Source: Pasteurellaceae bacterium
GTDB lineage: Bacteria; Pseudomonadota; Gammaproteobacteria; Enterobacterales; Pasteurellaceae
NCBI GenBank assembly: GCA_900756875.1
Contig: CAAELW010000093.1
Coordinates: 1-13,847 of the forward strand
Direction: 5' to 3'
Length of the DNA: 13,847 nucleotides
This document shows positions 1-5,964 of the stretch, piece after piece; position 1 is the stretch's first letter; the number at the start of each line of letters is the position of its first letter. A program made the translations under genes and the position numbers. Under the pieces are notes generated by a model. It searched no databases. It was not told where the DNA came from and worked only from the letters and a program-made list of their open reading frames with translations.

Positions 1-1
1 T

Positions 2-274
2 GGCAAAGTGTTTGAGTTGTTACAAGAAGGTAAAAGTCGAAATGAAGTAGTGGATTATATGATCCAACGTTATGGCAATTTTGTGACTTATGATCCACCG
101 ATGACGATGTCAACAATCGTATTATGGATTGCCCCAATTTTGTTAGTGTTGATTGGCATTCTATTTGTATTTAAACGTAAATCTAAAAGCTCAAGTTCGG
201 TAAATTCTGATGCGATTTTAGATGATGAAGAGAATGCACGTTTATCGGCTTTACTCAAAGAAAAGGATAAATAA
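2..274 (+). CDS. ccmH: Cytochrome c maturation protein CcmH (CcmL/NrfF family), 3' part only
   Basis: The reading frame is open from the first bases of the window, so the true start and the expected N-terminal redox motif (CxxC in this family) lie upstream. What is visible is the end of the family domain, VFELLQEGKSRNEVVDYMIQ, then RYGNFVTYDPP, which matches E. coli CcmH closely. One membrane segment (about IVLWIAPILLVLIGILFVF) follows, then a short charged tail. In this family the protein sits in the inner membrane with its redox domain in the periplasm and keeps apocytochrome c cysteines reduced for haem ligation. The GTG at position 8 opens the longest visible ORF but is internal to the domain and is not the start. 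The stop overlaps the start of the next gene by one base (TAATG), a sign of translational coupling. The family call is firm; whether it serves general Ccm or a nitrite-reductase-specific Nrf set cannot be told here. Confidence 0.93.
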   Translation, partial: GKVFELLQEGKSRNEVVDYMIQRYGNFVTYDPPMTMSTIVLWIAPILLVLIGILFVFKRKSKSSSSVNSDAILDDEENARLSALLKEKDK

Positions 275-1191
275 TGAATTTTGCATTAAGTATTATTGCG
301 CTCACTTTAGTCGTGGCATTGATTTGTTTTTATCCCTTGTTGCGTTCTGTTAAAGCGAAAGAAGATAAAAAGCGTGATGAATTAAATAAAGCATTATATT
401 TTTCTCGTTTGCAAGAGATTGAGCAAGATAATCAACAGGGTTTAGTTGAAAATGTTGAACAACTCAAGCAAGAGCTACAAAAAACATTGTTGGAAGATAT
501 TCCTCAGCAAGAAACTCAAGCTATCGATAAAAATACCAAAAATTACAGTAAGTTGTGGTTTGTTTCTGGCTTATTAGGTTTAGCCATTATTGCTAGCGGG
601 GCTTATTTCCCTTTGGGATCTTGGAAAGCCGAGGATATGATGGAAAAAACATTGGCAAAATTACCTTATTTCTTTGAACGAATCAAAGAAGAAGATACAA
701 ACCCAATGACGGATGCTGAAATGCAACAATTTTCGACCGCACTTCGTTTGGATTTACAAAAAACACCAAAGGATGCTAAAAAATGGTGGTTGCTCGGTCA
801 GGTTGGGATGAATTTGGGTAATGGAAAATTAGCCTTTGATAGTTATCAACAAGCGAATAAACTTGAGCCGGATAATCTAGATTATAAGCTTTCTTATGCA
901 CGTATGTTAATGTCTTCTGAAGATCAAACGGATAAAATGAAAGGTAATCAGCTTTTACGTGAGATTATTCGTCAAGATCATTCTAATCCTGAAGCCTTAA
1001 GTTTACTTGCTTTCAGTTATTTTGAAGGTGAGGATTATAAAATGGCGGCCGTCACCTGGGCAATGATGTTACGTTTATTGGAACCAGATGATCCTCGCGT
1101 GCCAATGCTTGAAAAGAGTATTCGTGCTGCACGTGATGCACTTGCGTTACAGGAAGAAGAAAAAGCAAAAAGTGTCACACCGGAGAAATAA
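274..1191 (+). CDS. ccmI: Cytochrome c maturation protein CcmI, TPR chaperone
   Basis: A 305-residue protein with the CcmI plan. Membrane segment 1 is at about residues 3-22, followed by a charged helical stretch rich in Glu and Gln (28-75), membrane segment 2 at about 94-112, and a C-terminal region with tetratricopeptide-type helices (about 150-290). Examples are WWLLGQVGMNLGNGKLAFDS and EALSLLAFSYFEGEDYKMAA. CcmI is known to bind apocytochrome c and hand it to the CcmF/CcmH haem ligation machinery, with the TPR part in the periplasm. The gene overlaps ccmH by one base and its own stop overlaps the next start in the same TAATG way, so three genes are probably translated as one unit. It contains one perfect uptake signal (736-744). 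NrfG is the close alternative, but the full-length two-helix N-terminus favours CcmI. Confidence 0.9.
   Translation: MNFALSIIALTLVVALICFYPLLRSVKAKEDKKRDELNKALYFSRLQEIEQDNQQGLVENVEQLKQELQKTLLEDIPQQETQAIDKNTKNYSKLWFVSGLLGLAIIASGAYFPLGSWKAEDMMEKTLAKLPYFFERIKEEDTNPMTDAEMQQFSTALRLDLQKTPKDAKKWWLLGQVGMNLGNGKLAFDSYQQANKLEPDNLDYKLSYARMLMSSEDQTDKMKGNQLLREIIRQDHSNPEALSLLAFSYFEGEDYKMAAVTWAMMLRLLEPDDPRVPMLEKSIRAARDALALQEEEKAKSVTPEK
736..744 (-). repeat. DNA uptake signal sequence inside ccmI
   Basis: Perfect Hin-type core, AAGTGCGGT on the minus strand. It is a single copy within a coding region and forms no hairpin. In Haemophilus such sites promote uptake of DNA from the same species. Confidence 0.9.
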
Positions 1192-1589
1192 TGAAACCTC
1201 AATTATTAGGTTTTCACCATATTGCGATCATTGCTTCGAACTATGCACGTTCGAAGCATTTTTATATGGAGATTTTAGGCGCTAAACAGCTAAATGAAAC
1301 TTATCGTGTAGAACGAGATAGTTATAAATTAGATTTAAGTTTTCCTGATGGGAGCCAAATCGAGTTGTTTTCATTTCCAAATCCTCCATCAAGAGTAAGC
1401 ACTCCAGAAGCTTGTGGTTTGCGACATTTAGCATTTAAAGTCGAGAATATTGATGAGTATGTCGCTTATCTTTTGGAAAATAGCATTGATTGTGAACCAA
1501 TTAGGGTTGATGAATTAGCAGGAATGAAGTACACTTTCTTCAGAGACCCAGATTATTTACCTATTGAATTATACGAAAATAATTATTAA
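1191..1589 (+). CDS. gloA2: VOC-family metalloprotein, glyoxalase I-like (GloA2/YaeR type)
   Basis: A 132-residue single-domain protein of the vicinal oxygen chelate fold, close by eye to E. coli YaeR along its whole length. Shared stretches include HHIAII near the start, QIELFSFPNPPSR, EACGLRHLAF and the C-terminal PIELYE. The likely metal ligands are one of His9/His10, then Glu58, His79 and Glu126, the usual VOC spacing of one ligand per strand. The family includes glyoxalase I, dioxygenases and resistance proteins. YaeR-type members are thought to be glyoxalase-like, but I know of no firm substrate, so lactoylglutathione lyase activity is a guess. The start overlaps the ccmI stop by one base, so expression is probably coupled to the ccm genes, though no functional link to cytochrome maturation is evident. 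Confidence 0.85.
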   Translation: MKPQLLGFHHIAIIASNYARSKHFYMEILGAKQLNETYRVERDSYKLDLSFPDGSQIELFSFPNPPSRVSTPEACGLRHLAFKVENIDEYVAYLLENSIDCEPIRVDELAGMKYTFFRDPDYLPIELYENNY

Positions 1590-1608
1590 CGTAGAAAATC
1601 GAATTATT

Positions 1609-2202
1609 ATGAGTCATTTTAAGAAAAAAATTGGGATTTACTCTTTTTGTGTTTTAGCATCATCAGTTGTTTTAGCCGAAGGTAGTAGCGTTGTGTATGC
1701 AACGAAAATGAAGACACCTGAAAATAATGTTTCAGTCAATGTTTCTGAAAGTAATATTTCTGAAACCGTGAAATATATTGATGGAAAAGGCCAAAGAAGT
1801 TTAGATCCTAAGTCTGAAAAAGACATGGAAGAGCTTGCTAATAGTGTTGAGTTTGAGGTATACAAATTTAATGAAGTTGCTGCTTCAAAAACGACCTTCC
1901 TTTCACCCGCTGGGATTTGCAGTGGGTTTAAAAGTGATGATGGCGTAGATGTAACAAATTCTAGTAATTATTACATTAAACCTAATGATGCCAGTGAGTA
2001 TTATGGTAGTGTTTTAGGTGCCACAATTTATAAAAAAGGTGAAACGAAACATTCACAGTATATCCCTGTTTATGCAATAAAGAATGCCAATGTAGCGAAA
2101 TACATTGAAAATAACGAAGATCCGAATGTTAGAAGAAAGGCGAACGAACGGATCAAAGAAGGCAGAGAAACACTTAATAAAGTGGTTTGTAACAAAAGGT
2201 AA
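1609..2202 (+). CDS. Putative secreted protein of unknown function
   Basis: I do not recognise this 197-residue protein. The ATG at 1609 is chosen because it puts a classic signal peptide at the N-terminus: MSHFKKK, a hydrophobic core (IGIYSFCVLASSVV), and a probable cut after VLA (residue 23). A TTG at 1564 in the same frame would add 15 residues and overlap the preceding gene, which is less likely. No strong ribosome binding site is visible for either. The mature part is hydrophilic, rich in Ser, Asn, Lys and Glu, and has only two cysteines (104 and 194) that could form a disulphide in the periplasm. It begins 19 bases after the glyoxalase-like gene and ends 5 bases before a lipoprotein gene, so it is probably cotranscribed with both. 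No enzymatic motif was found. Confidence 0.75.
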   Translation: MSHFKKKIGIYSFCVLASSVVLAEGSSVVYATKMKTPENNVSVNVSESNISETVKYIDGKGQRSLDPKSEKDMEELANSVEFEVYKFNEVAASKTTFLSPAGICSGFKSDDGVDVTNSSNYYIKPNDASEYYGSVLGATIYKKGETKHSQYIPVYAIKNANVAKYIENNEDPNVRRKANERIKEGRETLNKVVCNKR

Positions 2203-2207
2203 AATTT

Positions 2208-2504
2208 ATGAAAAAATTAATCTCTATTGCAGCATTAGCTGTTTTAACTGCATGTACTGCACCTCAGGAAGCTTCAAGTATTGGTAATGGCGCTGCTGCG
2301 TATGATATGAATACTGTGCAAGATTATAATTCTCGAGTAACAAGTGGTAATACTGTTACTGCTCGAGAAAAAGCGAGAGTCGCACAAAGAGATAGTGTTC
2401 CAAATGAAGTGAATGCAAGCGATCATCGTCCAAAATCAACTGGCTATTCTCGCTATCCTGTAGCGATTATGCCTGCATTTGGTTATTGCCATCACTGCTG
2501 GTAA
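2208..2504 (+). CDS. Small lipoprotein with C-terminal CHHCW
   Basis: A 98-residue protein with a clear lipoprotein signal: Met-Lys-Lys, a hydrophobic stretch, and the lipobox LTAC with the lipidated cysteine at position 16. Residue +2 after the cysteine is Thr, so nothing signals retention in the inner membrane, and outer-membrane sorting is the default expectation. The mature part is about 83 residues, low in hydrophobics, and has no recognised domain. It ends in an odd tail, FGYCHHCW, with cysteines at 94 and 97 flanking two histidines. A purine-rich ribosome binding site (AAAAGG) precedes the ATG at good spacing. It lies 5 bases after the secreted-protein gene and just before a strong terminator, so it is the last gene of the run. 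Function unknown. Confidence 0.8.
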   Translation: MKKLISIAALAVLTACTAPQEASSIGNGAAAYDMNTVQDYNSRVTSGNTVTAREKARVAQRDSVPNEVNASDHRPKSTGYSRYPVAIMPAFGYCHHCW

Positions 2505-2521
2505 TTTAATCATAAAAAATT

Positions 2522-2545
2522 AACCGCACTTGAAAAAGTGCGGTT
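2522..2545. terminator. Bidirectional terminator built from two uptake signals
   Basis: A perfect 10-bp stem (2522-2531 with 2536-2545) and a GAAA loop. Each arm carries an uptake signal core (2523-2531 and 2536-2544). On the plus strand ATTTTTTTAT follows; on the minus strand AATTTTTTATG follows. It can therefore end both the lipoprotein gene and, from the other side, hda, whose stop lies 15 bases away. Confidence 0.9.
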
Positions 2546-2559
2546 ATTTTTTTATCTGT

Positions 2560-3255
2560 TTATAAGCCTAAAATAGATTTCACAAAAGGAATGGTCAGAT
2601 TTCGTTTAGCTTGCAATGAGGCTTTATCGAGTTTCACTAATGCTTCTTTCAGCGTTGCCATATCACGATCTAAACGAGTAAATATAAAATTGGCAGTCTC
2701 ATCTGAAAGCATAATACCTCGCTGATGGGCATTTTGTTTCAATACAGTGAGTTTTTGTTCGTCGCTGAGTGGAATTAATTGATAACTTTCTCCCCATTTT
2801 AAGCGAGAAGCCAGATCCGGTAATTTAACGGGGAGAGCAGTAGGAGATTGCTCTGCACTGACAACCAATAAGGTTTTACCATTAGCTTTAATACGATTAA
2901 AGAGATCAAATAAAGCTATTTCCCATTCTGAATTTCCAATAACCGCTTGCAAATCATCCAGACAAACCAACTCTTGCTGTTCTAAATTTTCAAAAACCGC
3001 AGTGGAGAAATATTGTGATTTGTTCAACGGAACAAAAAGGGCACTTCGTTGTTGCTGAATATATTCATTACAGAGTGCGCGTAGAAGATGAGTTTTTCCG
3101 ACGCTTTGTTTTCCCCAAAGGTAGAAGAATTGTTGCTGTAAATCAGTCATATTTTGATGCAAAGAATTGAGCAATAATGCATTATTATCGCTATAAAAAT
3201 TCTCAAGCGTTTCATCATCAATTTGATGAATAGGTAAAGAAAGTTGCTGATTCAC
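2560..3255 (-). CDS. hda: Hda, DnaA regulatory inactivator
   Basis: A 231-residue AAA+ protein close to E. coli Hda. With DNA-loaded sliding clamp it stimulates ATP hydrolysis by DnaA and so limits re-initiation of replication. Visible parts are the N-terminal clamp-binding motif QLSLP (residues 4-8), Walker A GKQSVGKT (48-55), Walker B LVCLDD (96-101), and LPDLASRLKWG with the arginine-finger position at Arg151. The C-terminal LTIPFVKSIL is near-identical to E. coli. The start is GTG: an in-frame TAA lies two codons upstream, and any later start would lose the clamp motif. No Shine-Dalgarno sequence is evident. It follows uraA in the same direction, as in E. coli, but a terminator separates them, so it may depend on readthrough. 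The Walker A is more canonical than in E. coli Hda. Confidence 0.93.
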   Translation of the reverse strand: MNQQLSLPIHQIDDETLENFYSDNNALLLNSLHQNMTDLQQQFFYLWGKQSVGKTHLLRALCNEYIQQQRSALFVPLNKSQYFSTAVFENLEQQELVCLDDLQAVIGNSEWEIALFDLFNRIKANGKTLLVVSAEQSPTALPVKLPDLASRLKWGESYQLIPLSDEQKLTVLKQNAHQRGIMLSDETANFIFTRLDRDMATLKEALVKLDKASLQAKRNLTIPFVKSILGL

Positions 3256-3285
3256 GGATTAATGAGTTGATTTAAAATAAAAAAG

Positions 3286-3313
3286 AAAGGGCTAAATTTT
3301 CATTTAACCCTTT
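3286..3313 (-). terminator. Intrinsic terminator after uraA
   Basis: In the minus-strand transcript, a 12-bp stem (3302-3313 with 3286-3297, one G-U pair) closes a GAAA loop and is followed by CUUUUUUAUUUU. It lies between uraA and hda and contains no uptake signal. Confidence 0.85.
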
Positions 3314-3326
3314 TGTTTGGGAAGTT

Positions 3327-4574
3327 TTATTCTACTTCATTTTTTGCTTTTGGCAAAATCAAGTTCAGTACAATAGCAACGATAGCGCAAAGGCTGATAC
3401 CTTTTAGGGAAACCGCATCGCCGACGTTGACAAACATATTACCGATCCCGAAAGTCATCACCACAGAAATGATGCAAAGGTTACGAGGTTCGGTCACATC
3501 TACTTTACCTTTAATTAAGGTGCTCATCCCGACAACGGCAATCGAACCGAATACTAACATCATAATCCCCCCCATTACGATGGTCGGGATAGTAGAAAGG
3601 AATGCACCTACTTTTCCACAGAAGGAAATTGCAATTGCCCATACCGCAGCCCAAGTCATAATATTTGGATTAAAGTTGCGAGTTAGCATTACAGCCCCCG
3701 TTACTTCTGCATAAGTAGTATTTGGTGGACCACCTACTAATGAAGCCGCGGCAGTTGCAATACCATCGCCTAATAGGGTGCGGTGTAAGCCTGGTTTTTT
3801 GAGGAAATCTTTACCTGTTACAGAACTAATTGCCATAATACCACCAACGTGTTCAACGGCTGGTGCGATAGCAATGGGTAGCATATAAAGAATGGCTTCT
3901 AAATTAAATTCTGGTTTAGTTAATTGGGGTAATTCAAACCATTTTGCGTCTAAAACAGGTTGAAAGTTAATTAAGCCTAGGAATAAACAAACCACATAGC
4001 CAGCAACGATACCAAACATAATTGGAATCAGTTTCATCATACCTTTAGCAAATACTGCAACAGAAAGGGTAGTGACTAAGGTAATCATAGAAACCAATAC
4101 AGAGTGCTCATAGCTATATGCACTGTTCTTACCTAATGCCATATCAACAGCAACGGGTGCAAGCCCCATACCAATAATGATAATTACGGGACCTACAACA
4201 ACAGGCGGGAAGATTCGCTCGAGCGCAGCACTACCGCGCAATTTTACTAAGGTTGATAGTGCGAAATAGACGAAGCCTGCACAAGCAAGTCCCCCCATTG
4301 TGGTTGGAATGCCCCAAGTTTGTACGCCATATTGAATTGGCGCAATAAAGGCAAAAGAGGAGGCTAAGAAAATAGGAACCTGTTTACCGGTACACAGTTG
4401 GAAAAGTAGTGTACCGATACCTGCGGTAAGAAGGGCTGTATTAGAATTTAATCCGGTGATTAAGGGAACTAATACTAAGGCGCCGAAGGCCACAAATAAC
4501 ATCTGTAAACCGACAAACGCTTGTTTGCCCATGCTTTGCACCTCAACAGGTGCGGTTGTCGTTTGATTACTCAT
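3327..4574 (-). CDS. uraA: Uracil permease UraA (NCS2 family)
   Basis: A 415-residue hydrophobic protein with the 14-segment NCS2 plan, which imports uracil by proton symport across the inner membrane. Family signatures are PIFLASSFAFIAP (67-79), VEHVGG (240-245) and GGPPNTTYAE (281-290). Glu241 and Glu290 align without gaps to the uracil-binding glutamates of E. coli UraA, and the number of residues between them is the same. The position of E. coli His245 is glycine here, so proton handling or uracil contact may differ in detail. The gene lies downstream of upp, giving uptake and phosphoribosylation side by side, but a terminator stands between them. It starts at ATG, with a GAGAG-type ribosome binding site rather far upstream. 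The length is normal. Confidence 0.93.
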   Translation of the reverse strand: MSNQTTTAPVEVQSMGKQAFVGLQMLFVAFGALVLVPLITGLNSNTALLTAGIGTLLFQLCTGKQVPIFLASSFAFIAPIQYGVQTWGIPTTMGGLACAGFVYFALSTLVKLRGSAALERIFPPVVVGPVIIIIGMGLAPVAVDMALGKNSAYSYEHSVLVSMITLVTTLSVAVFAKGMMKLIPIMFGIVAGYVVCLFLGLINFQPVLDAKWFELPQLTKPEFNLEAILYMLPIAIAPAVEHVGGIMAISSVTGKDFLKKPGLHRTLLGDGIATAAASLVGGPPNTTYAEVTGAVMLTRNFNPNIMTWAAVWAIAISFCGKVGAFLSTIPTIVMGGIMMLVFGSIAVVGMSTLIKGKVDVTEPRNLCIISVVMTFGIGNMFVNVGDAVSLKGISLCAIVAIVLNLILPKAKNEVE

Positions 4575-4605
4575 TTAGTTTCAACTCTCGGTTTGAATTA
4601 ACTGA

Positions 4606-4614
4606 AAGTGCGGT
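4606..4614 (+). repeat. DNA uptake signal sequence between upp and uraA
   Basis: Perfect AAGTGCGGT core in the intergenic region. It is a single copy with no partner arm, so it is not part of a terminator. Confidence 0.9.
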
Positions 4615-4659
4615 CGGTTTTAATGCTTTTTTAGCTTTTGTGTTTTCACGCACGGAAAA

Positions 4660-4682
4660 AAGACGGCTATAAATGCCGTCTT
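4660..4682 (-). terminator. Intrinsic terminator after upp
   Basis: Minus-strand transcript: 8-bp stem AAGACGGC (4682-4675) with GCCGUCUU (4667-4660), 7-nt loop, followed by a run of U. It is 12 bases past the upp stop and upstream of uraA, so only part of the upp transcription would continue into uraA. Confidence 0.85.
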
Positions 4683-4694
4683 ATTTAAAGGGAA

Positions 4695-5321
4695 TTATTT
4701 CGTCCCAAAAATCTTGTCGCCTGCATCACCCAAGCCAGGGATGATGTAGCCTTGTTCATTTAAGTGATCATCAATCGATGCGCAATAAAGTTCGATATCT
4801 GGATGCGCTTTTTCTAATGCTTTGATCCCTTCTGGTGCCGCTACTAATACTAATACTTTGATATGTTGGCAACCTTTTGCTTTTAATAGATCAATTGTAG
4901 AGATCATTGAACCACCCGTTGCAAGCATTGGATCCACAACGATAGCTAAACGTTCTTCTAAATCGCTCGCGAGTTTTTGGAAATAAGGGACGGGTTCAAG
5001 GGTTTCTTCATTACGATAAATCCCAACCACACTGATACGAGCACTTGGAACATGTTCTAATACACCATCCATCATGCCAAGGCCAGCACGTAAAATTGGT
5101 ACAACTGTAACTTTTTTACCTTTGATACGTTCAATTTCGACAGGACCATTCCAACCTTCAATAATTACTTTTTCTGTTTCAAGATCGGCAGTGGCTTCAT
5201 AGGTGAGTAAGCTGCCCACTTCAGTTGCAAGTTCACGGAATTTTTTGGTATCAATATCAGCTTCGCGCATCACGCCTAATTTATGTTTAACAAGCGGATG
5301 TTTAACTTCAACAAGTTTCAT
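4695..5321 (-). CDS. upp: Uracil phosphoribosyltransferase
   Basis: A 208-residue cytosolic enzyme that makes UMP from uracil and PRPP in pyrimidine salvage. The PRPP loop [11 protein letters not shown] is at residues 129-139 and the C-terminal uracil-binding segment [12 protein letters not shown] at 191-202. Length and sequence match the bacterial Upp family end to end. A strong ribosome binding site (AGGGAG) sits just before the ATG. A possible extended -10 promoter lies about 35 bases upstream. With uraA downstream this is the standard uracil uptake and salvage pair. No sign of UMP- or PyrR-type attenuation was recognised in the short leader. Confidence 0.96.
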   Translation of the reverse strand: MKLVEVKHPLVKHKLGVMREADIDTKKFRELATEVGSLLTYEATADLETEKVIIEGWNGPVEIERIKGKKVTVVPILRAGLGMMDGVLEHVPSARISVVGIYRNEETLEPVPYFQKLASDLEERLAIVVDPMLATGGSMISTIDLLKAKGCQHIKVLVLVAAPEGIKALEKAHPDIELYCASIDDHLNEQGYIIPGLGDAGDKIFGTK

Positions 5322-5356
5322 CTTTTTTCTCCCTTTTAAAAAACAAATCGAAGAAT

Positions 5357-5365
5357 TCTATATCA
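5357..5365 (-). promoter_or_regulatory. Candidate upp promoter, extended -10
   Basis: Minus strand reads TGATATAGA, an extended -10 (TGn plus TATAGA). The expected -35 position holds no good match. It would give a leader of roughly 30 bases ending in the upp ribosome binding site. Inferred from motif only. Confidence 0.4.
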
Positions 5366-5428
5366 GAAATATTGAATTTCCTAGTGTTTTTATTATGACA
5401 GTTCGGTATAAAAACGGTGATAAAATTG

Positions 5429-5437
5429 ACCGCACTT
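5429..5437 (-). repeat. DNA uptake signal sequence after the CxxCxxC gene
   Basis: Perfect core on the minus strand, 6 bases past the stop of the 112-residue gene. A 4-bp CGGT/ACCG pairing overlapping it is followed by a U run on the minus strand and could be a very weak terminator. There is no second uptake signal. Confidence 0.85.
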
Positions 5438-5442
5438 TGATA

Positions 5443-5781
5443 TTAAATACATCCACCACAGCTCCCACAGCGCCAATCTTCCTTATTCACCGCTTGATAG
5501 AATGCTCGCATGGTTTCTTCTTCTAAAGGAATATTGTGCTCAATAAAGACATCAGAAAGCCAATCAATGTTTTCCACAATCCAATCATCTTCTATTAAGC
5601 CTTCTCGGTAAAGCTCATCTTCGGGATCCATAAAATTATAAATATTATTTGTTCCCATATCTTTATCACGGCGTTCAAGTGGCAGTACTACAGGTAAACC
5701 AAGATAAGTAATATCCCAATGACCTAGACATAACGTATTGCCCTTTGATGACCAACTCGCGTTGAATGGATTGTCACTCAT
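5443..5781 (-). CDS. Small acidic protein with C-terminal CxxCxxC, predicted FNR-controlled
   Basis: I do not recognise this 112-residue protein. It has no signal peptide and no membrane segment, so it is probably cytoplasmic. The middle is strongly acidic (for example MDPEDELYREGLIEDDWIVE), and the last residues are WRCGSCGGCI, placing cysteines at 105, 108 and 111 in two overlapping CxxC units. Such a tail could bind a metal or Fe-S cluster or act as a thiol site; this is inference. The ATG at 5781 is the first possible start because an in-frame TAA lies four codons before it, although no Shine-Dalgarno sequence is seen. Upstream are a good -10 and a perfect FNR box at class II spacing, which predicts activation without oxygen. 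Its neighbour on the same strand is norB, but a terminator separates them. Confidence 0.75.
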   Translation of the reverse strand: MSDNPFNASWSSKGNTLCLGHWDITYLGLPVVLPLERRDKDMGTNNIYNFMDPEDELYREGLIEDDWIVENIDWLSDVFIEHNIPLEEETMRAFYQAVNKEDWRCGSCGGCI

Positions 5782-5841
5782 GTTGAAATGTTATAAGAAA
5801 AGTTGAAAAGTATGGAAAGTATAGATCTAAAGACAAATTTA

Positions 5842-5847
5842 ATCATA
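5842..5847 (-). promoter_or_regulatory. Candidate -10 element of the CxxCxxC gene
   Basis: Minus strand reads TATGAT, five of six matches to TATAAT. Transcription would start near 5833-5835, giving a leader of about 52-54 bases. This puts the FNR dyad centre near -39.5 to -41.5. The -35 region is replaced by the FNR site, as in class II activated promoters. Confidence 0.5.
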
Positions 5848-5867
5848 CTTAAAAGAAGGTAAATGGT

Positions 5868-5881
5868 TTGATGGAGATCAA
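5868..5881. promoter_or_regulatory. Perfect FNR box
   Basis: TTGATGGAGATCAA matches the FNR consensus TTGAT-N4-ATCAA at all ten specified bases, and the dyad extends one more base on each side (5867 and 5882). It lies after the norB terminator and about 93 bases before the start of the CxxCxxC gene, at a distance from the candidate -10 that fits activation by FNR. FNR is the oxygen-sensing Fe-S regulator present in Haemophilus. Confidence 0.75.
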
Positions 5882-5918
5882 AGTAGGAGCAGAAAATTTA
5901 ACGAATTTTTCACAAATA

Positions 5919-5946
5919 AAAAGCGGCCAATTACTTAGCCGCTTTT
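5919..5946 (-). terminator. Intrinsic terminator after norB
   Basis: Minus-strand transcript: 9-bp stem (5946-5938 with 5927-5919), 10-nt loop, ending in a U-rich run. It is about 20 bases past the norB stop and before the promoter of the next gene. It is not made from uptake signals. Confidence 0.8.
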
Positions 5947-5964
5947 GCACGATAATAAATTAAA

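Noticed and set aside
1564..1608. TTG at 1564 as the start of the secreted protein
   Set aside because: It would bury the signal peptide behind 15 extra residues and overlap the preceding gene; ATG at 1609 gives a normal signal peptide.
3313..3714. A 133-codon plus-strand frame opposite uraA
   Set aside because: It is antisense to conserved membrane-protein coding sequence, rich in Ile/Pro/Thr as expected from the reverse frame, and resembles no known protein.
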